Below, piece by piece: positions 35,781 to 43,964 of a DNA stretch of 64,000 bases (its first letter is position 1; each line of letters begins with the position of its first letter). Where the stretch lies: assembly GCF_019801015.1 (NCBI RefSeq), contig NZ_JAHVJZ010000001.1, positions 744,001 to 808,000 of the forward strand, written 5' to 3'. Under the pieces are notes generated by a model, which saw only the letters and a program-made list of their open reading frames with translations, was not told where the DNA came from and searched no databases. The stretch comes from Marinobacter nauticus. Its GTDB lineage: Bacteria > Pseudomonadota > Gammaproteobacteria > Enterobacterales > Shewanellaceae. The position numbers were made by a program, and so were the translations under genes.

Positions 35781-35796
35781 TGAAATTTATATTTCA
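35781..35796. repeat. Palindrome upstream of the beta-helix lipoprotein gene
   Basis: TGAAAT-TTAT-ATTTCA, a perfect six-base inverted repeat. It lies 147 bases before the lipoprotein ATG in an AT-rich stretch and could be an operator. Confidence 0.35.
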
Positions 35797-35942
35797 GTTC
35801 TGTGCCGGCCCCCGATAAAACGGGGCCTTCAGCGGCATACATATTTGAGATACACAAACTTAACCTTAGTGAAACATTCCACAACTAGCTTGCAACGCCA
35901 ACTTCTACACAACACACGCAATCTGGTTGCGGAGACCACTAA

Positions 35943-38675
35943 ATGAAACTCAAGAACCTCTTTACCCTGAGCGCACTGTCCTCTGCCCTGCTGCTGGCAG
36001 GCTGTGGCGGCGACATCAACATCAACACCGGTAGCGACGTTGAGAACCCGCCAACCGATGGCGGCCCCACCAACCCGGCCTCACCCACCGAGCAGGCTTA
36101 CGGCGGTTTCGCCACCCGCAGCACCAGCATCGCTTCCGTTGATGGCAAAGAGGTCTGGACCCTGAGCGGCAATCTCACCGGCAGCGCCAACGGCTCCGGC
36201 AACCAGACTGCTGACAGCATCACACTGGGCAGCGATGTCATCTGGGAGCTGTCCGGCGCGGTCGTCGTCGGTGGCGACAACACCAACCAAACCACCCTGA
36301 ACGTTGAACCAGGCACCCGGATCCTGGGTAACTCCGACGCGTATCTGGTGATCAGCCGTGGCTCGAAAATCATGGCCGAAGGGTCTGCGGCCAACCCGAT
36401 TGTGTTCACCTCCGTAGAATCCGGCCTGGGCCTGTCCACCGATCGCGGTCAATGGGGCGGCCTGGTGCTGCTGGGTAACGCTCCGGTCAACTCCTGTGCC
36501 GACCTGGTCAGCTGTGACGCCGCATTTGAAGTGGGCAACCACAGCTACGGTGGCGACATGGAAGGCGACAGCTCCGGCGTGCTCAAGTACGTCCGCGTTG
36601 AGTTCGGTGGCTTCAAGATCAACGACACCCAGGAACTGAACGGCGTGTCCTTCGCCGGTGTGGGTTCCGGTACCGAAGTGGACTACCTGCAGGTTCACAT
36701 GAACGACGATGACGGCATCGAGTTCTGGGGCGGCAACGCCACCGTTAAGCACGTGGTGCTGACCGGCAACTTTGATGACTCACTGGACTGGACCAACGGC
36801 TGGCGCGGTGCAGCGCAGCACGTCTACATCCGCACTGATGACAACGGCGCCAACCGCGGTATCGAAGCGGACAGCTCCAAGTCCGGCTCCGACGAGCCGA
36901 TGTCCAAGCCCACCCTGGCTAACCTGACCCTGCAACTGGGCGGCGGCACCAATGGTGGTGGCGACGATGCCGAAGGCATCCTGTTCCGCGTTGGCACCGG
37001 AGCCAGCGTCTACAACGCCCTGGTGAAAGGCGGTCTGGAAACCGGTGAATGTCTGGAGATCAACGACGCCAGCACCGTGGCCAACGCCAACGCTGGCGAA
37101 CTGACCATGACCCACAGCCTGATCGACTGCGTGGAGCCGTTCAAAAACCCGAAAGACGACAGCGATAATGTGCTGCTGGACGTGGCAGCGTGGTACAGCG
37201 GCCAGGAAGGCAACATCACCGGTGCCGCGGCGCTTGAAGGCTATCAGCCGACCCCCGCGTCGCCGGCACTGACCGGTGGCAAGGCCAATCTGGCCAACGA
37301 AGACAGCCGTCTGGACGACGCGGAGTACATCGGCGCCTTCGATGGCAGCAACGACTGGACCCAGGGCTGGACCACCGGCATTCACGGTGACGATCAGGCT
37401 CCGGTAGAGCTGGTGCCGCTGACCTCCTGTCCGGCAGGCACGATGAATGATGCAGCGGACGCCGCGCTGATTGATGGAACTGACCTGGTCTGCACCCTGA
37501 CCGGCAACATCACCAACAACGTGACGCTGCTGGCCGGCACCAACGTGAAATACAAGTTGGACGGTGGTGCTGTGGTTATCGGTGGTGACAACGAGCAGAG
37601 TGCCACTCTGGCCATCCAGGCCGGTGCCGAAATCTACGGCGCCAGCAACAGCTATCTGGTGATCAGCCGTGGCTCCAGAATCATGGCTCAGGGCACCGAA
37701 GATTTGCCCATCGTGTTCACCTCCTCTGAAGACGTGCTCGGTCTGAATACCGACCGCGGCCAGTGGGGTGGTCTGGTGCTGCTGGGTAACGCCCCGGTCA
37801 ATACCTGTGCCAGCCTGGACGACTGCGACGTGGCCTTCGAAGTGGGCAACCACCTGTTCGGCGGTAACGTCGACGACGACTCCAGCGGTCAGCTGAGCTA
37901 CGTTCAGGTTCGCTATGCCGGCTTCAAGATCAATGACACTCAGGAACTGAACGGCATCAGCTTCGGCGGTGTGGGTTCCGGCACTCAGGTCGACCACATC
38001 CAGGTGCACATGAATGACGATGACGGCGTTGAGTTCTGGGGCGGCAGCGTCAGCCTGAAGTACGTCTACCTGACCGACAACTTCGATGACTCGCTGGACT
38101 GGACAAACGGCTGGACCGGTAAAGCCCAGTACGTGTTCATTACCCAACAGGACAACGCCGCCAATCGCGGCATCGAAGCGGACAGCTCCAAGTCCGACCC
38201 GCTGGGCACCCCATTCTCCAACCCGACTCTGTCCAACGTCACCATTCTGCCGGCCGGTGGCAACAACGGCGGTGATGATGCGGAAGGCATGGTACTGCGT
38301 GTCGCCACCCGCGCCCAGCTGGCCAACTTCGTGATTCAGGGTGGCCCGGAAACCGGTGAATGTCTGGAGATCGACGACGCCTCCACCATCACCAACGCTC
38401 AGGACGGCACCCTGACCATGACCCACTCCATCATCGACTGCGTGGAGCCGGTGAAAAATGAAGACAGCTTCGACACCACCGCCTGGTTCTCTGGCCAGGA
38501 AGGCAACGTCATCGGTGCAGTCGAGCTGACCAACGGCATGCCCGCTGCCGGCTCCATCGCTCTGGGCACCGGCAAGGACATGAGTACCGTGGACGCCTTC
38601 TTCGACGCCACCGACTACAAAGGCGCCTTCGACGGCCAGAACGACTGGACCCAGGGCTGGAGCTTCCAGCAGTAA
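35943..38675 (+). CDS. Surface lipoprotein with two tandem beta-helix modules
   Basis: A 910-residue lipoprotein (lipobox LLLAGC, Cys near residue 21) built of two homologous modules offset by 437 residues, each with GQWGGLVLLGNAPVN, VHMNDDDG[IV]EFWGG, DDSLDWTNGW and a closing GAFDG.NDWTQGW motif. The short repeated strands suggest a parallel beta-helix and the Asp clusters suggest calcium sites. Related proteins lie beside TonB-dependent receptors in other bacteria, as here. It probably binds or processes a surface substrate for the receptor that follows; its substrate is unknown. GGAG lies eight bases before the ATG. Confidence 0.8.
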   Translation: MKLKNLFTLSALSSALLLAGCGGDININTGSDVENPPTDGGPTNPASPTEQAYGGFATRSTSIASVDGKEVWTLSGNLTGSANGSGNQTADSITLGSDVIWELSGAVVVGGDNTNQTTLNVEPGTRILGNSDAYLVISRGSKIMAEGSAANPIVFTSVESGLGLSTDRGQWGGLVLLGNAPVNSCADLVSCDAAFEVGNHSYGGDMEGDSSGVLKYVRVEFGGFKINDTQELNGVSFAGVGSGTEVDYLQVHMNDDDGIEFWGGNATVKHVVLTGNFDDSLDWTNGWRGAAQHVYIRTDDNGANRGIEADSSKSGSDEPMSKPTLANLTLQLGGGTNGGGDDAEGILFRVGTGASVYNALVKGGLETGECLEINDASTVANANAGELTMTHSLIDCVEPFKNPKDDSDNVLLDVAAWYSGQEGNITGAAALEGYQPTPASPALTGGKANLANEDSRLDDAEYIGAFDGSNDWTQGWTTGIHGDDQAPVELVPLTSCPAGTMNDAADAALIDGTDLVCTLTGNITNNVTLLAGTNVKYKLDGGAVVIGGDNEQSATLAIQAGAEIYGASNSYLVISRGSRIMAQGTEDLPIVFTSSEDVLGLNTDRGQWGGLVLLGNAPVNTCASLDDCDVAFEVGNHLFGGNVDDDSSGQLSYVQVRYAGFKINDTQELNGISFGGVGSGTQVDHIQVHMNDDDGVEFWGGSVSLKYVYLTDNFDDSLDWTNGWTGKAQYVFITQQDNAANRGIEADSSKSDPLGTPFSNPTLSNVTILPAGGNNGGDDAEGMVLRVATRAQLANFVIQGGPETGECLEIDDASTITNAQDGTLTMTHSIIDCVEPVKNEDSFDTTAWFSGQEGNVIGAVELTNGMPAAGSIALGTGKDMSTVDAFFDATDYKGAFDGQNDWTQGWSFQQ

Positions 38676-38688
38676 GGAGGCTTGACGA

Positions 38689-38710
38689 CCGGGGCGGCAC
38701 TCCGCCCCGG
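38689..38710 (+). promoter_or_regulatory. Intercistronic GC hairpin without U-tract
   Basis: CCGGGGCGG, loop CACT, CCGCCCCGG: a nine-base stem beginning 13 bases after the lipoprotein stop. Its place and form repeat the hairpin at 18497-18520. Confidence 0.6.
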
Positions 38711-38784
38711 CGTTTCCCGCCGTATTGTCCCTTCGGGTTGCCACAGCGCAGCCCGCTACTCCAAGGACTCAGGAACGTCAACGC

Positions 38785-41430
38785 ATGAAATCCGAACCCC
38801 AATTTCAAACCAGCAAGATCGGCCTGGCGGTTGCCAAAGCCTTGTCCCTCGCCACCTTGCTCAGTTTCCCGGCCATTGCTGAGGAAACCGAAACCGGCGC
38901 CGATGACCAGCAGGTCGAGGTCATCTCCGTGGTTGGTCGCCTGCAGCGCGCCGCTTCCGAAGTGGTGGAAGAGCGCCGGGAGATCCCCTACGTGGCGGAC
39001 CTGATGGGCGCCGACCAGATAGCCCGTACCGGCGACAGTGACGCCGCAGCCGCACTGCGCCGGGTCACCGGCCTGACCCTGCGTAACGGCCAGTTCATCT
39101 ATGTCCGCGGTCTGGGTGAGCGTTACTCCAGCACCTCGCTGAACGGAGCGCAGGTGCCGTCACCGGACCCGACCCGCTCGGTCATCCCGATGGATCTGTT
39201 CCCGGCGGCGATCATCCAGTCCCTGTCGGTACAGAAAGCGGCATCGCCCGCCAATCCCGCCACGTTTGGTGGCGGTCACGTGGACATTCGCACCAAAGCG
39301 ATCCCAAACGACTTCTTCCTGAAGTTCTCACTGGGCGGCCAGTACAACACCAACAACAGCGACGATCGCCTGACTTATGCCGGCGGTGACGACGACTGGC
39401 AGGGCCGTGATGACGGCACCCGCGCCCTGCCCCAGTCCATTATCGACGCTTTCAACACTTACGATGGCGTGTCGGTGACCGACATTTTCCGGGTGGTGGG
39501 TGACGCCAACGAAGCGGTGGCCATCAATCGTGGCCTGGCGCTCGACATGAACCGCAACATGACGCTGCAGGAAAAAGGCACCGATCCCGGCTTCCGTGGC
39601 AGCCTGAGCTTTGGCCACAACATCGATCTGGATGACAGTGGCGACTGGCGCTTCGGTTTTGTCGGCGGCACCTACTACAAAAACCAGACCGACAACTACA
39701 CCCAGCGTGAAGCCGAACTGGCCAATGCTCAGGGCGACCTGAACTCCAGCTCGGACGTCCGTGGCAGTGAACAGATTGTGCAGTGGTCCGGCATGTGGAA
39801 TATGGGTCTGGAATGGACCGACAACCACAAGTTCTCCACCCACACCACCTATCTGAGCGATACCTCGGACGACGTGCGCATTACGCTGGAAGAGACCCTC
39901 GATACCATCAATGAGGATCGCGCGCTGGAGGTGCACTCGGTGGATTACGAAGAGCGCACCCTGATCAGCAACCAGATCAGCGGCCAGCATTTCTTCCCCT
40001 ACCTGTGGGACATTGAAGCGAACTGGCAGTACACCGATGCCCGCGCCCGCCGCCAGGCCCCCAATGAGCTGGCCTACACCTACTCGGTGACTCAGGGTGA
40101 CAGCGGTGAGATCCTGGCCCGCTCCATGGCCAAACGCTCTGACGCGGCGGTATATCGGTACAGCGACCTGAAAGACGACACCGAAAACTACGGCTTCGAC
40201 CTGATGCTGCCACTGTATCTCGGCGACGCCGAACTGAAGCTGAGAGGTGGCTACGAGTACTTTGAACGGGCACGCTCCTCCTATTCCACCCGACTGGCCT
40301 TTGACGCCTCCCGCTATCAAAGCGCCAACCTGGAAGGCCGCTTCAACGACGTATTCTCCGACCAGAACATCAGCAACCCGGACAACGGCTTTGCCCTGCT
40401 GGATACCACCTCTGAGACCGACGACTACGTCGCCGCCCAGATGATCGACGCCGGATTTGGTGAGTTTGACCTGAACTGGGCTGACACCTTCCGCATTACT
40501 GGCGGTGCCCGTTACGAGGATTTTCGACAGGTTATGCTGCCGCTGACCCCGGAAGGCGACATCTCCGATGAAGGTGGCCGTAATGACATTCTCGATTACA
40601 CCACCGCAGAAGATGGCTGGTACCCCTCGGTTTCCGCCACCTGGATCATGAGTGACGAGATGCAGCTGCGCCTGGCCTACTCCAAGACCCTGGTGCGTCC
40701 GGACCTGCGAGAAGTGGCACCGGTTCGGTTCAAAGATCCGGTCACCGGCTTTGACATGATCGGTAACTCCGAGCTGGAAAGCTCCGACATTCAGAACCTC
40801 GACCTGCGCTGGGAGTGGTATATGGAGAGCGGTTCCAACCTGAGTGTTGGCGCCTTCTATAAAGACCTGGAAGCCCCGATTGATTCGGTTCAGGTGGTGA
40901 CGGAGCAGGACACCCTGTTAACTTTCCAAAATGCGGAAAACGGTGAGATCTACGGTCTGGAAACCGAGTTCCATCAGGAGCTGGGCTTTATCAATCCCAG
41001 CTCCGCAATCTGGGACGGTCTGTTTGTTTCCGGCAACCTGACGCTAAGCGATTCCGAAATCACCATTGCGCCTTCCGGCAACATCAACCCGACCAACAAC
41101 AAGCGCCGCATGACCGGCCACTCCGAGTGGGTCGCCAATATGCAGCTGAGCTTCGACTCGCCGGACAGCCTGCACTCCGCCACTCTGGTGTATAACGTGT
41201 TTGGCGAACGCATCGCCTACGCGGGCAGCGCCGGCCTGGATGATGTTCTGGAGCAGCCGTTCCACTCCCTGGATTTCACCTACAGCGTTTATCCGCTGGA
41301 TATGATGGCGGTGAAATTTAAAGCGAAGAACATTCTCGGCGAAGAAACCGAGTACCAGCAGGAAGGAAAAACCGTGTTCTACAAGCAGCCAGGCACCGAA
41401 TTCACCCTGACCTTTGCCTTTGAGTTCTGA
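38785..41430 (+). CDS. TonB-dependent receptor paired with the beta-helix lipoprotein
   Basis: An 881-residue outer-membrane receptor with a signal peptide (ending FPAIA near residue 32), a TonB box region (EVISVVGRL), a plug domain (about 55-170; YVRGLGERYSSTSLNGAQVPSPDP, then FGGGHVDIRTKAIPN) and a beta-barrel ending in a Phe, as required for outer-membrane insertion. This plug type is typical of receptors in the Caulobacter and Alteromonas families with unknown or carbohydrate-like ligands. AGGAA precedes the ATG. It follows the duplicated lipoprotein gene by 109 bases in the same direction, which implies a joint uptake system. Confidence 0.93.
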   Translation: MKSEPQFQTSKIGLAVAKALSLATLLSFPAIAEETETGADDQQVEVISVVGRLQRAASEVVEERREIPYVADLMGADQIARTGDSDAAAALRRVTGLTLRNGQFIYVRGLGERYSSTSLNGAQVPSPDPTRSVIPMDLFPAAIIQSLSVQKAASPANPATFGGGHVDIRTKAIPNDFFLKFSLGGQYNTNNSDDRLTYAGGDDDWQGRDDGTRALPQSIIDAFNTYDGVSVTDIFRVVGDANEAVAINRGLALDMNRNMTLQEKGTDPGFRGSLSFGHNIDLDDSGDWRFGFVGGTYYKNQTDNYTQREAELANAQGDLNSSSDVRGSEQIVQWSGMWNMGLEWTDNHKFSTHTTYLSDTSDDVRITLEETLDTINEDRALEVHSVDYEERTLISNQISGQHFFPYLWDIEANWQYTDARARRQAPNELAYTYSVTQGDSGEILARSMAKRSDAAVYRYSDLKDDTENYGFDLMLPLYLGDAELKLRGGYEYFERARSSYSTRLAFDASRYQSANLEGRFNDVFSDQNISNPDNGFALLDTTSETDDYVAAQMIDAGFGEFDLNWADTFRITGGARYEDFRQVMLPLTPEGDISDEGGRNDILDYTTAEDGWYPSVSATWIMSDEMQLRLAYSKTLVRPDLREVAPVRFKDPVTGFDMIGNSELESSDIQNLDLRWEWYMESGSNLSVGAFYKDLEAPIDSVQVVTEQDTLLTFQNAENGEIYGLETEFHQELGFINPSSAIWDGLFVSGNLTLSDSEITIAPSGNINPTNNKRRMTGHSEWVANMQLSFDSPDSLHSATLVYNVFGERIAYAGSAGLDDVLEQPFHSLDFTYSVYPLDMMAVKFKAKNILGEETEYQQEGKTVFYKQPGTEFTLTFAFEF

Positions 41431-41513
41431 GCCGCACCCCGCCGCCGGGTAACGCCGGTGGAGGGGGCAACCACCCACAACCACTGAGGTCAAACACCTC
41501 GGGCAACCCGTTA

Positions 41514-41628
41514 CGCTCCCGCAAGGGCTTCAGCATCTTTGACCGGGTGCAGCGGAGCCCAGAGGGTGCCGGACTTTTCCTTGTTGGTCTGGCCCCCTCT
41601 CCGCGAAGGGTTCAACCTTGCGGGAGCG
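41514..41628. repeat. Large imperfect stem-loop, 115 bases
   Basis: CGCTCCCGCAAGG at 41514-41526 is the perfect reverse complement of 41616-41628. Inside are further pairings (CTTC with GAAG, GCGGAG with CTCCGC). It lies between two convergent genes and has no U-tract. It may be a structured RNA, a termination region for both genes or a remnant repeat element. Confidence 0.4.
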
Positions 41629-41631
41629 ACC

Positions 41632-42648
41632 CTACTCCTCCAGTTCACCCCAATCTTTATTGCGGATTCGGTCCGCCAGCGCGGGGGGCGCATACCCCAT
41701 TCCGAGATGGCGCTGTACCACGCTGACATGAAGCCGATGCTCCGGTGCCACCATCCGCTGATGCTCGCCCAGGAGCAGATAAAATCCGTCGTACTCCTCA
41801 TGCCGGGGTGCCAATGGATCTTCATCCAGGGTGGCAAACAGATGAGTTTCCAGCTCCAATCCAGCGGCCTGTGCCTCACGGGCCATCCAGGACAGGGAGA
41901 TGTCCGACAGACGCCCGCTGCCCGGTTCACGATGGTAGCCGCCGCCGACGTCGCTGTGCACACCGGCAAACCAGACCTGCTTCAGATCGACACCGGGCTT
42001 GGACTGCCACAGCGACGGAGCAAAGTCCTGACGCCGCTCATCCAGTGACAGCGCATGGCGGGCTATCTCCACATTGGGCCCCAACTCGGTGTCATGAAAC
42101 AGGTGGCGCTCATTGAGCCAGCCCAGCATCCGCAATGGCACACCCAGCGCGCCAACCGTGTCAAAGGCACCGATAAAGCGAACCCGCGCCTCCTCGTTCA
42201 CCGCATAGTGAGAGCGGAACATGGCGGACTGGGGATCCTGGGGATGAATATTGCGGTCTTTATAGAGATCGAACGCTTTAGGAATTTGATTGGCATGAAT
42301 GCGCTGAAGCACACCGCAGTTATAGAGCAGGCCCGCCAGGCTGCGCACCGTGTACGCCCCCCGACTAAAACCAAACAGGTAAAGGTGATCGCCCGGCTCG
42401 TAATTCTGGACAATAAAACGGTAGCAATCCTGAATGTTTTTATTCAGTCCACGGCCAAACGCGCCGCCGGTCACCGGGGTGCAATCGGCTCCGACGCCCC
42501 AATCGTAATACACCACCTGAGCATTGCCGTTGCCATCAAACGGCGCAATCGCTCTGGCCAGTTTCAGAACATTGGTCGCGGTATCCTGATCGCTGTCCGG
42601 CTCTGGGCCATTCCAACTGCCGTCGGCGCAAATTACGATGTTTTTCAT
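41632..42648 (-). CDS. DUF2235 alpha/beta hydrolase (Tle1-like phospholipase fold)
   Basis: A 338-residue soluble protein of the DUF2235 family, which includes type VI secretion phospholipase effectors of the Tle1 group. The nucleophile elbow GFSRGAYTVRSLAG has Ser95; the catalytic Asp and His regions are in AFDTVGALG and GVHSDVGGGYH. No type VI genes, immunity gene or PAAR domain lie near, so a housekeeping lipase or esterase is as likely as an effector. The ATG at 42648 has GGGACGGG upstream and opens with the family MKNIVICADGSWN. Confidence 0.87.
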   Translation of the reverse strand: MKNIVICADGSWNGPEPDSDQDTATNVLKLARAIAPFDGNGNAQVVYYDWGVGADCTPVTGGAFGRGLNKNIQDCYRFIVQNYEPGDHLYLFGFSRGAYTVRSLAGLLYNCGVLQRIHANQIPKAFDLYKDRNIHPQDPQSAMFRSHYAVNEEARVRFIGAFDTVGALGVPLRMLGWLNERHLFHDTELGPNVEIARHALSLDERRQDFAPSLWQSKPGVDLKQVWFAGVHSDVGGGYHREPGSGRLSDISLSWMAREAQAAGLELETHLFATLDEDPLAPRHEEYDGFYLLLGEHQRMVAPEHRLHVSVVQRHLGMGYAPPALADRIRNKDWGELEE

Positions 42649-42792
42649 TACCCGTCCCTGGTTACTGCAATGTGCGGGATGCCTACTATAAAGCACTGGC
42701 AAAGCGAGGAAAGTCCCTTTTCCCTATCCCGATCAATCAATGAGCGAATCGGGAGTTTTAACGATTCACACGCTCCCCCACACTAATGAAAG

Positions 42793-42822
42793 TTGAAGAT
42801 ATTTCAATATCATGACTATATT
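42793..42822 (+). promoter_or_regulatory. Promoter of the 31-residue basic protein gene
   Basis: TTGAAG and TATATT are 18 bases apart, 33 bases before the ATG. A 6-2-6 palindrome, GATATTTCAATATC (42798-42811), fills the spacer and could be an operator. Confidence 0.6.
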
Positions 42823-42854
42823 GGTCAGGAATCAACCGGCAAATGGAGGTGCCC

Positions 42855-42950
42855 ATGGCCAGAAAGATGCGTAACAAGCGATTTCGCCAAATGATGAAGG
42901 ATCTGGACAAGCAGCGTGAGGCCAGCGCGCCGAAGGAAAAAGCCGCTTAA
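42855..42950 (+). CDS. 31-residue basic protein
   Basis: A complete small gene: GGAGGT is placed before the ATG, the frame reads 31 residues starting [17 protein letters not shown] and ending in EKAA, and a strong terminator follows 20 bases after the stop. The protein has 11 Lys/Arg and 4 Asp/Glu, so it is strongly basic and helical in its first half, as expected for an RNA- or ribosome-associated peptide. No family is recognised. A promoter with an internal palindrome precedes it. Confidence 0.75.
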   Translation: MARKMRNKRFRQMMKDLDKQREASAPKEKAA

Positions 42951-42970
42951 CCCTGCTCCTGACCCACCAC

Positions 42971-42995
42971 AAAGGGCCCAATCGGGCCCTTTTTG
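42971..42995 (+). terminator. Intrinsic terminator of the 31-residue protein gene
   Basis: AAAGGGCCC, AATC, GGGCCCTTTTT: a clean seven-base stem followed by Ts. Confidence 0.92.
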
Positions 42996-43044
42996 TTTGT
43001 CTGCACCGCTACACTTGCATGACCAAGCGGGCAGGAGAAAGGCC

Positions 43045-43899
43045 ATGCGGTGGCGAGGGCAACGGCAAAGCCGGAATGTGGAAGATCGTCGGAGTCAACG
43101 AAGGGCCGGTGGGTTTCCCCTGCCCCGGGGCAAAGGGGGGCTTATTGGCCTGGCCATCCTGTTGGCCGGGCTCTACTTCGGCGTCGACCCGGCGCTGTTG
43201 ATGTTACTGGTCGGCGGGGGCAGCGGCGGCGCGTCCACTCAGGTGGTGTCCAGTCAGGATGATGAGTGGGCCGAGATGACTGCGGTGGTCCTGGCGGATA
43301 CTGAAACCTTCTGGCACCAGCAGTTTCAGGCCGCCGGTCAACAGTATCAGGAGCCGACTCTGGTGCTGTATCGCGGCAGCACTCAAACCCACTGCGGCAC
43401 CGGCCAGGCGGCGATGGGCCCGTTCTATTGTCCCGCCGATCAACAGATCTACATCGATCTCAGCTTTTACGACGACATGCGCACTCAACTGAGCGCTCCG
43501 GGGGACTTTGCCCAGGCCTACGTGATTGCTCATGAAGTGGGTCACCATATCCAGACGCTGCTGGGCACCAGTGCTCAGGTACGTCAACGTCAGCAGAGCG
43601 CCAGCCAGGCGGAAGCCAACGCCCTGTCCGTCAGGCTGGAACTGCAGGCCGATTGTTATGCCGGCGCATGGGGCCACTACCTGGCCCAATCCGGCAGGCT
43701 GGAACAGGGCGATGTGGAGGAAGCACTGGGGGCCGCGCAAGCCATTGGCGATGATCGCCTGCAGAAGCAAAGCCAGGGGTACGTGGTGCCGGACAGCTTT
43801 ACCCACGGCAGTTCCGCCCAGCGCTATAAGTGGTTCCAGAAAGGGTTGCAAAGTGGCGATCCCACGGTCTGCGACACCTTTTCCGTAAAAGCCCCCTGA
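43045..43899 (+). CDS. ypfJ: YpfJ-family neutral zinc metallopeptidase
   Basis: A 284-residue single-pass membrane protein of the neutral zinc metallopeptidase family. After an Arg-rich cytoplasmic tail is one membrane segment (about 31-55), then the peptidase domain with HEVGHHIQ (His163, Glu164, His167) and the downstream [13 protein letters not shown] segment that provides the third ligand. GGAG lies before the ATG at 43045; the longer frame overlaps the preceding terminator and is rejected. The substrate is not known. Confidence 0.92.
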   Translation: MRWRGQRQSRNVEDRRSQRRAGGFPLPRGKGGLIGLAILLAGLYFGVDPALLMLLVGGGSGGASTQVVSSQDDEWAEMTAVVLADTETFWHQQFQAAGQQYQEPTLVLYRGSTQTHCGTGQAAMGPFYCPADQQIYIDLSFYDDMRTQLSAPGDFAQAYVIAHEVGHHIQTLLGTSAQVRQRQQSASQAEANALSVRLELQADCYAGAWGHYLAQSGRLEQGDVEEALGAAQAIGDDRLQKQSQGYVVPDSFTHGSSAQRYKWFQKGLQSGDPTVCDTFSVKAP

Positions 43900-43907
43900 T
43901 CCTTGCG

Positions 43908-43943
43908 ACGCAAAAAAGCCCGACCGTTTCCGGCCGGGCTTGA
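43908..43943 (-). terminator. Intrinsic terminator of nrfA
   Basis: On the minus strand AGCCCGGCCGGAAACGGTCGGGCT is followed by TTTTTT, 24 bases after the nrfA stop. There is one mismatch in the stem. Confidence 0.88.
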
Positions 43944-43964
43944 TCACTGTGTGAGAGAGTTAAA

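Noticed and set aside
36081-38744. Long minus-strand open frames across the lipoprotein gene
   Set aside because: They are antisense shadows of a GC-rich coding region with no ribosome-binding site or recognisable domains.
41514-41628. Integron attC site
   Set aside because: The ends lack the RYYYAAC and GTTRRRY core sites.
41632-42648. Type VI secretion effector island
   Set aside because: DUF2235 alone is not enough; no vgrG, hcp, PAAR or immunity gene is nearby.
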